Assembly: GCA_025353195.1 (NCBI GenBank)
Contig: JANXRC010000112.1
Span: 1-41,262 of the forward strand
From: Rhodocyclaceae bacterium
GTDB taxonomy: Bacteria; Pseudomonadota; Gammaproteobacteria; Burkholderiales; Rhodocyclaceae
Length of the DNA: 41,262 nucleotides
Direction of reading: 5' to 3'
The number at the start of each line of letters is the position of its first letter. Positions within the stretch are counted from its first letter, which is position 1. A program made the position numbers and the translations under genes. A model generated the notes under the pieces. The model had not been told where the DNA came from, did no database searches, and was given only the letters and a program-made list of their open reading frames with translations. Of this stretch, positions 1-8,579 are shown in pieces.

Positions 1-2
1 CG

Positions 3-122
3 CAGATCTACCGTGGCCAAGCTGGCCATCGGCTGCAACAGGCGCAAGGCAATTCGCGGCCGTCGGACCTGCCGCAAACCGTTGCCGCCTCCCGATCAGC
101 CTGTCACCGCGCCCAGGTCTAA
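3..122 (+). CDS. possible 3' end of an unidentified gene (partial)
   Basis: One plus-strand frame is open from the window edge to a TAA at 120-122 and reads ..QIYRGQAGHRLQQAQ.. before the stop. If real, it is the tail of a gene convergent with the FecR-domain gene at 140. No family is recognised. The other plus frames are also open for most of this stretch, so coding status is uncertain. Confidence 0.2.
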   Translation, partial: QIYRGQAGHRLQQAQGNSRPSDLPQTVAASRSACHRAQV

Positions 123-139
123 CGGCGGCAATCTGCCAC

Positions 140-2194
140 TCAGCGCTTGAATGCGATTGCCCCGGTCACGCCGCCCGAAGTGCCGTAACCGTAGGTGAAC
201 GCAACGCCTGCTGCCTCGGCATTCGGGCCGGCAAACATGCCTCCGAAAGAACCGCCCAATGTGTTGCCGAGGGGGTTCGCGCAAGTTCCAGTGCAACTGC
301 CGCTGGCGAAGGCGGCGCTGAAGCGTCCCGAGACTGCGCTGAAACCAGAACTGCCACTCATTGAATAGACACTGCCATTCGTATTGCTGGCCGTGATGCC
401 AACAGTCATGTTGCGATTGACGAAATCCGCCGTGAGCATCGCGCTGTTCAGACTCCCATTGATATTGGCATTCACGACCGATCCGATCGGCGAATAGCTT
501 ACCGTACCCAGCGTTGCCGGAAGTGTCTGGGTGGCCTGACCGACTATCCAGGGAAGATTGAAGCCGCTACTGCTCGTATACGAGGCGTAGTTATAGTCGA
601 CCACCTGTGCTCCGCTGCCGTTCCAGTAGCCCCAGCGCAGGTTGCCCGGCCCGCTGTCGGACCCCACCACGACATTGCCTGCAGTGCCCAGACTCGCCCG
701 GCGATTCCCCGCCGGCGGCCCGATCCGCGTCAGCGAGCCGGCCGCGTCCACTTGCACGTCCCAGAATGCCGAGGTTGAAATCACCGACCCGTTGCCGCCG
801 CCAGGATAGTTCGGGATTATTGCGGCAGCGGCCAACTGATTGGGCGGTGTCTGCTGCGGTACGGCGACGGTAAAGGTGCCACCGCCCGTGGCGGCATTTG
901 AACCGGAGAAGGTCAAGCTTGCCTGCGATCCGCTAATCGTTCCCGACACGCTTAGCGTATCAAGAAAGCCTACCGTGTTGCCGGGGCCGCAGGTCGAACA
1001 GCGGAACGCTCCTTGCTGCGTCGGGTAGTCGGCGCGGTTGGCGCTCCCGCTGAACGTTATGGTGCCACCCGAAATAGTGACCGGAATGCCATCCGAGTTG
1101 GACGGGGTACCGACGTTGAAGAACCCTCCCGAGTTATCCTGGAACGCCACGTTCACATAAGCGCGCTGCAGCACCAGGCTGACCCCGAGGACGACTTCGT
1201 TGATCGTGGCGTTTCCACAAGGTCCGTTTGTACAGGCGCTGACCGGTACGGTGCCACCGGTCAGGCGAAAGAACAGGATCGGCGAACTCGTGGTCGGCTG
1301 GACCAGCGTCGTGGGTCCTGATACGGCAACTTGATTGGTCGTCTGGAACGGAACAACCGTTACCACAGTCGGTAGCGTGCCGCCGCCAGCGCTCGAGGTT
1401 ACGCGACTGTCACCATTGGTGGCGCCCTGGCCCGTCTGTGCGACCGTTGTTGAGGACTCCGAGCCGCCCCCGGACTGGGACGAGGAGGCAGTCTGCTGCC
1501 CGCCGCTTGCACGTGCCCGCCCTTCCAGTACGTCGCGCAGGAAGCCCGGCGGTGCGATGATTCGCTGTGGCGCGGCAGCAGCGCTGGGTACCTGGAAATA
1601 CTGGTTGGCGCCAAACAGGCGCTCGCCGGTCTGGTTGGTGACCGCTATGCGGCCGTCGGTTACCGCGCCATACGTCCCGTTGGATGCGACACTGCCGTCG
1701 GCATTCCGGCAGTTGCCATCACAGTGCACCAGCGTGTAGTTGGTGCCTCGAATGCCGATCGTCGATGTCGGCGTCGTGACCTTGTAATCGTTGTCGTGAG
1801 TGAGTTTGCCGATCAGACCCGTCACCGTCCGCATGCCGCCCTTGGCAAGGTTGAAGAAGGCGCGCTGGAAGCCGCCCGGTTCGGCGTTCTTGAACGAGTA
1901 TTCGCTGACCTTGAATGTCGTCTCGGGCCGCAGCGCGACCATCGAGTCGTCGGTGAATAGGACCTGGGCGTTGGACTGTGCTCCCAGTTGCAGCGTGTCG
2001 CCGGAACGCACTTCACTGCCGCGCTGGGCAGTGATGGTCTGTGAACCACGTTCGATCTTCACGTCGCCGATCGCGATCAGCACCCTGCCGGCGACCTCCT
2101 GCGCGTGCAACGTTGATGAGCAGAGCAATGCCGCGAAAATGGACAGCAGCGATGCCGTGTGCGCAGTGAAGATCCTCGACTTACTTGAATTCAT
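140..2194 (-). CDS. FecR-domain protein with C-terminal TbpB-like barrel, probable T11SS cargo
   Basis: The start is set at the internal ATG (MNSSKSRIF), giving 684 aa, because a signal peptide follows directly (about residues 1-32, ending LHA before QE); the longer track ORF runs back into the upstream gene. The peptide has no lipobox, so the product should be soluble after export. Residues ~35-200 form an FecR domain (VAGRVLIAIGDVKIERG, then RSGDTLQLGAQSNAQVLF). A Ser/Gly/Gln/Thr-rich linker follows. The C-terminal ~350 residues carry features of the TbpB-type beta-barrel found in Slam substrates: RWGYWNGSG, LPWIVGQATQTLP, then TADFVNRNMTVGI and the closing GGMFAGPNAEAAGVAF. The gene overlaps the Slam-like gene by 14 bp and is probably co-transcribed. 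Ligand unknown; haem or metal binding as in hemophilins would be a guess. The domain calls are firmer than the secretion role. Confidence 0.8.
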   Translation of the reverse strand: MNSSKSRIFTAHTASLLSIFAALLCSSTLHAQEVAGRVLIAIGDVKIERGSQTITAQRGSEVRSGDTLQLGAQSNAQVLFTDDSMVALRPETTFKVSEYSFKNAEPGGFQRAFFNLAKGGMRTVTGLIGKLTHDNDYKVTTPTSTIGIRGTNYTLVHCDGNCRNADGSVASNGTYGAVTDGRIAVTNQTGERLFGANQYFQVPSAAAAPQRIIAPPGFLRDVLEGRARASGGQQTASSSQSGGGSESSTTVAQTGQGATNGDSRVTSSAGGGTLPTVVTVVPFQTTNQVAVSGPTTLVQPTTSSPILFFRLTGGTVPVSACTNGPCGNATINEVVLGVSLVLQRAYVNVAFQDNSGGFFNVGTPSNSDGIPVTISGGTITFSGSANRADYPTQQGAFRCSTCGPGNTVGFLDTLSVSGTISGSQASLTFSGSNAATGGGTFTVAVPQQTPPNQLAAAAIIPNYPGGGNGSVISTSAFWDVQVDAAGSLTRIGPPAGNRRASLGTAGNVVVGSDSGPGNLRWGYWNGSGAQVVDYNYASYTSSSGFNLPWIVGQATQTLPATLGTVSYSPIGSVVNANINGSLNSAMLTADFVNRNMTVGITASNTNGSVYSMSGSSGFSAVSGRFSAAFASGSCTGTCANPLGNTLGGSFGGMFAGPNAEAAGVAFTYGYGTSGGVTGAIAFKR

Positions 2195-3494
2195 ATCGCA
2201 CCTTGAGAGCAAAGAGATCGCGCGGGAAAGTGTAGAGCTCGATGTTCGAATGGTTGCGTGCAGTAGTGATCTCACCGCGGAAGGACAGGTTACGCGAATA
2301 AAGGTAGGACGCTGCGATATCGATCGCCTCATAACGGTCGGAGCGCTTCACGCCGAGCAGCGCATCGACCTCCTTGTAATCCGAGTTGAGCAGCGTGTAA
2401 CCGAACGACACCCCCCATTCTGCTGCAGGCGTAAAGCTGACACCGATGCGGCCGCCTGATGTTCTCGGTACCAGGTCGTTACGGTTGTCGAGGGTATATT
2501 GCTCGCCGGCATTGAGCGAAACATTCAGAACAGGTTGCAGCGGATGGGCGAACAGCCTTCGGTAGCCGGCGGCCAGGCCGACGAAATCCGCATTTCGCGG
2601 CTGGTTGGGGTTCGCGTAAGTGAGACGCCCCGCTTGCGCACCGAGTGTAAACGCCTGTTGCTCATCGATCTGGTACTGCCATTCGCCTTGGCCGGCGTGG
2701 GTCGCCAGGTAACTGTTGTTCCCCATATGGAGCTGGCTTTCGCTCGCTCCCAGGCGAAGCAGGTGCTTTTCGTTGAGCCACGACGCACCACCGCTCAGAT
2801 TGTAGTTTTCTGAATTGTAGAGATGGTTTTCGGACTTGTCGTTGTACTTGAAGTCAAGCTGCCCGCTGCCGAACAAAGCTATGCCCGGGGCGACCGGGTA
2901 GGAGATGTAGCCGCCTGCTCCGAGGCTTGTGAAATTATCGCGCTGCTTGGTACCGCCTTGCGCGATCAGAACCGGACCCAGATTTGGCAACACGATATTG
3001 GGGCTTGCGACGCCACCATTGACGTTCGAATCAGCACCGATTCCGACCTCGACATACATCGACTGCGTCACCGAATAGCGGGATTCCCGCAACCGGATCA
3101 CGTCCAGAAACCGGTCGATGGTCGCCGCGACATCGGCAGGTGGCGAGAGCTTGCGCAGCGCCTCGAACTCGTCCCTGGCACGGGCATCCTCGCCGAGAAT
3201 GAAGTAGCCCCGGGCAAGTTGAAGCCGAGCCGAGGTGTTGTCCGGAAACTGCAGCAGATAGCGCTCGAGAGCCAGCACACCCTCGCCGGCATGACCGCTC
3301 TCGACCGCCGCAATGCCGAAATAGAAGTCGAACGCCGAATCACCGAACGAATCCCGTGACTGTCTGCCGGCAGCGTAAGCATCGGCCAGCTTGCCGGCTT
3401 CGACCAATGCCTTGACGTCTTCGACCGGGGTGGCGAGGGCGCAAACCGGAAGCGCAAGCGCCGCAATCAGGCAAAGATGGTGCTTGAGTTTCAT
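2181..3494 (-). CDS. Slam/T11SS-like outer membrane protein (TPR + DUF560-type barrel)
   Basis: The start is placed at MKLKHHLCLIAALALPVCALA, a clear Sec signal peptide (437 aa); an ATG three codons earlier is also possible. The track start lies far upstream and has no signal. Residues ~25-150 are TPR-like helices (SAFDFYFGIAAVESGHAGEGVLALERYL). The rest is a beta-barrel rich in alternating aromatic strands, beginning with the VGIGADSNVNGG signature typical of the DUF560 family and ending VRYEFK. Slam/T11SS proteins move lipoproteins or soluble hemophilins across the outer membrane, and their genes usually sit beside a TbpB-barrel cargo. Here such a protein is encoded immediately downstream with a 14-bp overlap. 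The length is slightly short for the family but both domains appear complete. A plain TPR porin is the alternative. Confidence 0.75.
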   Translation of the reverse strand: MKLKHHLCLIAALALPVCALATPVEDVKALVEAGKLADAYAAGRQSRDSFGDSAFDFYFGIAAVESGHAGEGVLALERYLLQFPDNTSARLQLARGYFILGEDARARDEFEALRKLSPPADVAATIDRFLDVIRLRESRYSVTQSMYVEVGIGADSNVNGGVASPNIVLPNLGPVLIAQGGTKQRDNFTSLGAGGYISYPVAPGIALFGSGQLDFKYNDKSENHLYNSENYNLSGGASWLNEKHLLRLGASESQLHMGNNSYLATHAGQGEWQYQIDEQQAFTLGAQAGRLTYANPNQPRNADFVGLAAGYRRLFAHPLQPVLNVSLNAGEQYTLDNRNDLVPRTSGGRIGVSFTPAAEWGVSFGYTLLNSDYKEVDALLGVKRSDRYEAIDIAASYLYSRNLSFRGEITTARNHSNIELYTFPRDLFALKVRYEFK

Positions 3495-3524
3495 ATTTGT
3501 CATTCTTGAAAGGGACCCGAAGTC

Positions 3525-3553
3525 ATTGTTTCTGATCAAGCTACTTCTGTCAA
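3525..3553 (-). promoter_or_regulatory. sigma70-type promoter for the T11SS-FecR operon
   Basis: On the minus strand a perfect -35 TTGACA (3548-3553) is followed after 17 bp by AACAAT (3525-3530, four of six consensus bases). It ends 30 bp upstream of the chosen start codon of the Slam-like gene, and no other gene intervenes. The call rests on hexamer match and spacing only. Confidence 0.55.
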
Positions 3554-3663
3554 TACGGGCTTCAGGGCTGGAATTCTGTCGTTTCCCTTGCAAGTGAGGC
3601 AGATGGCTCGGGCTAGTGCGGCTCATCGCCATCCGACGTCCCGTGACAGTTCGACGGCGTGTT

Positions 3664-5904
3664 TCAGTTCGCCACGCAATCCACGTAGTAGCGCACGGCG
3701 CCATTGCTGGCGTCCTTCACCAAGCCGTGAATGTCGGTCTCGAAACCGGGGAACTTCTCGTTGAACTCGCGGGCGAACTTCAGGTAGCGGACGATCGTGG
3801 CATTGAAGCGCTCGCCGGGAATCAGCAGCGGAATACCCGGCGGATAGGGCGTCAACAGCACCGCGGTAACGCGGTTTTCCAGCTTGTCGATGGATACGCG
3901 GTCGATTTCCCGGTGCGCCATCTTGGCAAACGCGTCGCCCGGACGCATGGCCGGCACCATGCTGGACAGATACATCTTGGTCGTCAGGCGGGCGACGTCC
4001 CTGGCCTTGTACACCTCGTGGATCTGGGTGCACAAGTCCTTGAGGCCGACCCGCTCGTAGCGCGGATGCTTGACCACGAACTCGGGCAGCACCTTCCATA
4101 GCGGATGGTTCCGGTCGTAGTCGTCCTTGAACTGCTGCAGGGCGGTGACCAGGGTGTTCCAGCGGCCCTTGGTGATGCCGATGGTGAACATGATGAAGAA
4201 GGAATAGAGGCCGCACTTCTCGACGATCACACCGTGTTCGGCGAGGTACTTGGTGACGATCGCCGCCGGAATGCCATTGTCATCGGAAAAGGCCCCATCG
4301 ACGTCGAGTCCGGGGGTAATCACGGTGGCCTTGATCGGATCGAGCAGGTTGAAGCCCTTGGCCAGCTTGCCGAAGCCATGCCAGCGCGCGCCGGGCTTGA
4401 GCATCCAGGCGTCGCGCTCCTCGATGCCTTCCTCGGATAGGTCGTCCGGACCCCAGACCTTGAACCACCAGTCGGCGCCCCATTCCTTGTCCACCTTGCG
4501 CATGGCGCGGCGGAAATCCAGCGCCTCGGCGATGGACTCCTCGACCAGCGCCCTGCCGCCCGGCTCCTCCATCATCGCCGCAGCGACATCGCAGGAGGCG
4601 ATGATCGAGTATTGCGGCGAGGTCGAGGTGTGCATCAGATAGGCCTCGTTGAAGACGTCGCGGTCGAGCTTGTTGTTCTCGGCGTCCTGCACCAGGATCT
4701 GCGAGGCCTGCGAGAGGCCGGCCAACAGCTTGTGCGTCGACTGCGTCGAGAACACCATCGACTCCTTGCAACGCGGGCGGTCGGCGCCGATGGCGTGATA
4801 GTCGCCGTAGAAATCGTGGAAGGCGGCATGCGGCAGCCAGGCTTCGTCGAAGTGCAGGGTGTCGATCTTGCCGTCGAGCATTTCCTTGATCTCTTCGACG
4901 TTGTAGAGGATGCCGTCGTAGGTGCTCTGGGTGATGGTCAGCACGCGCGGCTTGGCGTTCTTGTCGGTGGCGAAGGGATGCGCGGCGATCTTCTTCTGGA
5001 TGTTCTTCCAGCGGAACTCCTCTTTCGGGATCGGCCCGATGATGCCGTAGTTGTTGCGCGTCGGCATCAGGAACACCGGGATCGCGCCGGTCATCATGAT
5101 GGCGTGCAGGATCGACTTGTGGCAGTTGCGATCCACCACCACGATGTCCCCCGGCGCCACCGTGGAATGCCAGACGATCTTGTTCGAGGTCGAGGTGCCG
5201 TTGGTGACGAAGAACAGGTGATCGCAATTGAAAATTCGCGCGGCGTTGCGCTCGGAAGCCGCCACGGGGCCAGTGTGGTCGAGCAGCTGGCCGAGTTCCT
5301 CGACCGCGTTGCAGACGTCGGCGCGCAGCATGTTTTCGCCGAAGAACTGGTGGAACATCTGGCCCACCGGGCTCTTGAGGAAAGCGACGCCGCCCGAGTG
5401 GCCGGGGCAGTGCCACGAGTAGGAGCCGTCCGCCGCGTAATGCACCAGGGCGCGGAAGAAGGGCGGCGGCAGCGAATCCAGATAGGTCTTGGCCTCGCGC
5501 ACCACATGGCGGGCGATGAATTCCGGCGTGTCCTCGAACATGTGGATGAAGCCGTGCAGCTCGCGCAGGATGTCGTTCGGGATGTGGCGGCTGGTGCGAG
5601 TTTCGCCGTGCAGGAAGATCGGGATCTCGGCGTTCTTGTAGCGGATTTCCTCGACGAAGGCGCGCAGTTCGGCGATGGTTTCCTTTTCGCGGTTGGCCAG
5701 TTCCTCGTCGTCGACCGAGAGGATGAACGCCGAGGCCCGGCTTTGCTGCTGGGCAAACGAGCTCAGGTCGCCGTAGCTGGTAACGCCCAGCACATCCATG
5801 CCTTCTTCTTCGATGGCGTCCGCCAATGCACGGATGCCGAGGCCTGAAGCGTTTTCGGAACGGAAGTCCTCGTCGATGATGATGATCGGAAAGTGGAAGC
5901 GCAC
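3664..5904 (-). CDS. class I Orn/Lys/Arg decarboxylase (AdiA-like, PLP)
   Basis: This 746-aa protein is a fold-type I PLP decarboxylase of the large bacterial group that includes AdiA, LdcI and SpeC/SpeF. Residues 1-130 are the response-regulator-like wing domain (FPIIIIDEDFRSENASG). The PLP domain includes SWHCPGHSGGVAFLKSP, NGTSTSNKIVW and HFDEAWLPHAAFH, with the cofactor lysine in STQSTHKLLAGLSQ (about K391). The C-terminal domain is complete. The length is close to AdiA (about 755 aa), so arginine is a reasonable substrate guess, but lysine or ornithine cannot be excluded. The start is GTG, supported by GAAGGA about 8 bases upstream. It lies 16 bp downstream of dcd and is probably in one operon with it. 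The product would make a diamine or agmatine for polyamines or acid resistance. Confidence 0.9.
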   Translation of the reverse strand: MRFHFPIIIIDEDFRSENASGLGIRALADAIEEEGMDVLGVTSYGDLSSFAQQQSRASAFILSVDDEELANREKETIAELRAFVEEIRYKNAEIPIFLHGETRTSRHIPNDILRELHGFIHMFEDTPEFIARHVVREAKTYLDSLPPPFFRALVHYAADGSYSWHCPGHSGGVAFLKSPVGQMFHQFFGENMLRADVCNAVEELGQLLDHTGPVAASERNAARIFNCDHLFFVTNGTSTSNKIVWHSTVAPGDIVVVDRNCHKSILHAIMMTGAIPVFLMPTRNNYGIIGPIPKEEFRWKNIQKKIAAHPFATDKNAKPRVLTITQSTYDGILYNVEEIKEMLDGKIDTLHFDEAWLPHAAFHDFYGDYHAIGADRPRCKESMVFSTQSTHKLLAGLSQASQILVQDAENNKLDRDVFNEAYLMHTSTSPQYSIIASCDVAAAMMEEPGGRALVEESIAEALDFRRAMRKVDKEWGADWWFKVWGPDDLSEEGIEERDAWMLKPGARWHGFGKLAKGFNLLDPIKATVITPGLDVDGAFSDDNGIPAAIVTKYLAEHGVIVEKCGLYSFFIMFTIGITKGRWNTLVTALQQFKDDYDRNHPLWKVLPEFVVKHPRYERVGLKDLCTQIHEVYKARDVARLTTKMYLSSMVPAMRPGDAFAKMAHREIDRVSIDKLENRVTAVLLTPYPPGIPLLIPGERFNATIVRYLKFAREFNEKFPGFETDIHGLVKDASNGAVRYYVDCVAN

Positions 5905-5920
5905 GGCGGTATCCTTCGCT

Positions 5921-6487
5921 CTAGATCTTCGGCAGGGTCACGCCGACCTGCCCCTGGTACTTGCCGCCGCGATCCTTGTAGGAGGTCTCGCAGACTTCGT
6001 CGGCTTCGAAGAACAGTACCTGGGCACAACCTTCGCCGGCGTAAATCTTGGCCGGCAGCGGCGTCGTGTTGGAGAATTCCAGCGTCACGTAGCCCTCCCA
6101 TTCCGGCTCGAACGGCGTCACATTGACGATGATGCCGCAGCGGGCGTAGGTGCTCTTGCCGAGGCAGACGGTGAGGACATTGCGTGGAATGCGGAAATAC
6201 TCCAGGGTGCGCGCGAGGGCGAACGAGTTGGGCGGAATGACGCAATGGTCGCCGTCCATCTCGACGAAGGAATTCGGATCGAAATTCTTCGGATCGACGA
6301 TCGTCGAGTAGACGTTGGTGAACACCCGGAACTCGCGCGAGCAGCGGATATCGTAGCCGTAGCTCGAAGTGCCGTAGGAGACGATCTTGCGGCCATCGAT
6401 CTCGCGCACCATGTCGGGCTCGAAGGGTTCGATCATTCCATGCTCGGCCGCCATGCGGCGGATCCATTTGTCACACTTGATGGTCAT
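5921..6487 (-). CDS. dcd: dCTP deaminase
   Basis: This 188-aa trimeric dUTPase-fold enzyme deaminates dCTP to dUTP, feeding dTMP synthesis. The sequence shows the family start [13 protein letters not shown], the SSYGYDIR motif and the active-site segment [29 protein letters not shown], then the C-terminal [14 protein letters not shown] that closes over the nucleotide. The length is standard and no key segment is missing. It lies 53 bp downstream of bioD on the same strand and 16 bp upstream of the decarboxylase. The dcd-decarboxylase pairing near mrp and metG is familiar from other betaproteobacteria, while bioD here looks like an addition to the group. Confidence 0.96.
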   Translation of the reverse strand: MTIKCDKWIRRMAAEHGMIEPFEPDMVREIDGRKIVSYGTSSYGYDIRCSREFRVFTNVYSTIVDPKNFDPNSFVEMDGDHCVIPPNSFALARTLEYFRIPRNVLTVCLGKSTYARCGIIVNVTPFEPEWEGYVTLEFSNTTPLPAKIYAGEGCAQVLFFEADEVCETSYKDRGGKYQGQVGVTLPKI

Positions 6488-6520
6488 GGTACATCCGTAA
6501 AGAGGAGCTCAAGGGGGCGC

Positions 6521-6549
6521 AGTATACGGCCTGCGCAGATTTAGCACAG
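6521..6549 (-). promoter_or_regulatory. possible dcd promoter
   Basis: In the bioD-dcd gap the minus strand shows TATACT (6521-6526), a good -10 hexamer 34 bp before the dcd start. The matching -35 position (CTGTGC, 17 bp away, overlapping the end of bioD) is poor. It could be an internal promoter that separates dcd expression from biotin synthesis. Confidence 0.3.
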
Positions 6550-7209
6550 CAGTTCGGCCAGTCGGGCGACATCGGCCGGGGCGCTGTCCCGGGCGATGGC
6601 CGCCAGCGGGATGCCGGCAACAAAGCGCGACAGGGTTTCCAGCGTGGCATTCAGTGCAACCGCCGAATCCGGCGTTTCATTGACGACAATCGCCGTCACA
6701 CCAGCGCCGACTCTTGCCAGAGCCTCCAGTGCCGTCAGCGTGTGGCTCAGGCTGCCCAGATAGCTGCCGGCCACCAGCACGCAGGGGAGGCCACTGGCGG
6801 CGATCCAGTCGCGCACCGTGTGCCGCTCGTCGAGCGGAGCCATGACGCCGCCGACGCCTTCAATCAGCAGCGGGCGGTCCGGCGCGGCGATGGCCCTGCG
6901 CGAGAAATCGACGAGTTCAGCGAAATCGATCCGGCGTCCTTCCCGTGCCGCCGCCATGTCCGGCGACAGCGGCGCGGCGAGACGCCAGGGCGCGATGGCA
7001 TCGAGTTCCGCGATGCTGACCTCGCGTCCCAGCGCCGCCAGCAATGCCCCGGCGTCGCTCGCCTGCGGCAGGAGCGGATCGAAGCCGGACAGCACCGGCT
7101 TGATCGCCGCCGGCCGCCGGCCCTCGCCACGCCAGTGCCGCAGCAGCGCGCAGGCCAGCCAGGTCTTGCCGATGTCGGTACCCGTGCCGGTGATAAAATT
7201 TGCGCCCAT
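6541..7209 (-). CDS. bioD: dethiobiotin synthetase
   Basis: BioD closes the ureido ring of 7,8-diaminopelargonate with CO2 and ATP, the penultimate step of biotin synthesis. The 222-aa protein starts FITGTGTDIGKTWLA, the modified P-loop with K15, and continues with KPVLSGFD, the substrate segment LLIEGVGGVMAPLDE and a VVNETP nucleotide-base motif. The length is standard. It is transcribed away from bioA and bioF with only 48 bp between the two start codons, so a shared divergent control region is likely. No BirA-type operator was recognised there. It runs in the same direction as dcd and may read through into it. bioB, bioC and bioH are not in this window. Confidence 0.95.
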   Translation of the reverse strand: MGANFITGTGTDIGKTWLACALLRHWRGEGRRPAAIKPVLSGFDPLLPQASDAGALLAALGREVSIAELDAIAPWRLAAPLSPDMAAAREGRRIDFAELVDFSRRAIAAPDRPLLIEGVGGVMAPLDERHTVRDWIAASGLPCVLVAGSYLGSLSHTLTALEALARVGAGVTAIVVNETPDSAVALNATLETLSRFVAGIPLAAIARDSAPADVARLAELLC

Positions 7210-7257
7210 TCTTCCTCCGCCGCGTCATTCTAGCCGGCGTACCCGTCCCCGTTCGAC

Positions 7258-8562
7258 ATGTCCGACTGGCTCACCAAAGGCCTGCCCCATATCTGGCTGC
7301 CCTACACCCAGATGGCCACCGCCGCAGCGCCGCTGGCGGTGATGGCGACGCACGGCGCACGCATCCGCCTGGCCGATGGCCGTGAACTGATCGACGGCAT
7401 TTCCTCGTGGTGGACCGCCTGCCACGGCTACAACCATCCGCACATCCGCGCCGCCGTCGAGCAGCAGCTCGCCACCCTGCCGCACGTGATGTTTGCCGGC
7501 CTGGTGCACGAGCCGGCGCTGCGTCTGGCACACCGGCTGGCGGCGCTGCTGCCCGGCGACCTGGAACGCGTCTTCTTTACCGAATCCGGCTCGGTGGCGG
7601 TCGAAGTGGCGCTCAAGATGGCGATCCAGTATTGGCGCAACAAGGGACAAGTGGAGAAGCAGCGCATCGTCTATTTCCGCCACGCCTATCACGGCGACAC
7701 CTTCGCCACCATGGCCTTGTGCGACCCCGAGGAAGGCATGCACACGCTGTTCGCCGGAACCATGCCGGACCAGTTGATGGCCGAGTTGCCGACCGACGAG
7801 AGACTGCGCTGCGCCTTCGACCTGCTGCTGGAAACCCACGGCAAACGACTCGCTGCCGTCATCATCGAGCCGCTGGTGCAGGGCGCCGGCGGTATGAAGA
7901 TGCACGACGCGCAGACACTGGCCTTCGTCGCCGAGGCTTGCGCCCGGCACCGGGTGCTGCTGATCGCCGACGAAATCATGACCGGCTTCGGCCGCAGCGG
8001 GCGGATGTTCGCCTGCGAGGAAGCCAACGTGGTGCCCGACGTCATCTGCCTGTCGAAGGCGCTGACCGGCGGCACGCTGCCGCTGGCGGCCACCGTGGCG
8101 CGCCGGCACGTGTTCGAGGCCTTCCTGTCCGACGACCCGTCTGCTGCGCTGATGCATGGCCCGACCTACATGGCCAACCCGCTGGCCTGCGCCGCGGCGA
8201 ACGCCTCGCTCGACCTGTTCGATCCCGGTCACAATTCGCCGCGGCTGGAACAGGTGGCGGCGATCGAAGCGCAGTTGCGCGAACAACTCGCCCCCTGCCG
8301 CGAGCTTGCCGGCGTCGCTGAAGTTCGCGTCAAGGGCGCAATCGGCGCCGTGGAACTGGCCGGCGCCATCGATCTCAAGCGCCTGCGCCAACGCTTCGCC
8401 GAACTCGGCGTCTGGGTGCGGCCCTTTGGCAGCGTGGTGTATCTGATGCCGCCCTTCATCATCAGCGCCGGGGAACTGGCGACACTCACCGCTGCCGTAA
8501 GCCAGGTGCTGACGGAACGCGCAGAAGCCCTGAAAGGGATGCCGACCTGGACACAATACTGA
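7258..8562 (+). CDS. bioA: adenosylmethionine-8-amino-7-oxononanoate aminotransferase
   Basis: BioA is the PLP class III transaminase that uses S-adenosylmethionine as amino donor to make 7,8-diaminopelargonate. In the 434 aa are HIWLPYTQM near the N-terminus, the substrate segment SSWWTACHGYNHP, the FFTESGSVAVEVALKMA loop, LLIADEIMTGFGRSG and the cofactor lysine in CLSKALTGGTLPLAAT (about K267). The length matches the family. The ATG follows the 48-bp divergent gap shared with bioD. bioF follows at once, and its likely ribosome binding site (AAAGGGAT, 8533-8540) lies inside the end of bioA, which suggests translational coupling. Confidence 0.96.
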   Translation: MSDWLTKGLPHIWLPYTQMATAAAPLAVMATHGARIRLADGRELIDGISSWWTACHGYNHPHIRAAVEQQLATLPHVMFAGLVHEPALRLAHRLAALLPGDLERVFFTESGSVAVEVALKMAIQYWRNKGQVEKQRIVYFRHAYHGDTFATMALCDPEEGMHTLFAGTMPDQLMAELPTDERLRCAFDLLLETHGKRLAAVIIEPLVQGAGGMKMHDAQTLAFVAEACARHRVLLIADEIMTGFGRSGRMFACEEANVVPDVICLSKALTGGTLPLAATVARRHVFEAFLSDDPSAALMHGPTYMANPLACAAANASLDLFDPGHNSPRLEQVAAIEAQLREQLAPCRELAGVAEVRVKGAIGAVELAGAIDLKRLRQRFAELGVWVRPFGSVVYLMPPFIISAGELATLTAAVSQVLTERAEALKGMPTWTQY

Positions 8563-8579
8563 AGGCGCATCTCGCCGCA

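Noticed and set aside
4612-5847. 411-aa plus-strand ORF opposite the decarboxylase
   Set aside because: It lies fully antisense to a well-identified gene with all its motifs; the translation is a low-complexity shadow caused by high GC at third positions.
6695-6716. Match to the repeat terminus (CACCAGCGCCGACT) inside bioD
   Set aside because: It encodes ordinary BioD residues (ARVGAGV) without an insertion and the match does not extend, so chance in GC-rich coding DNA is likely.
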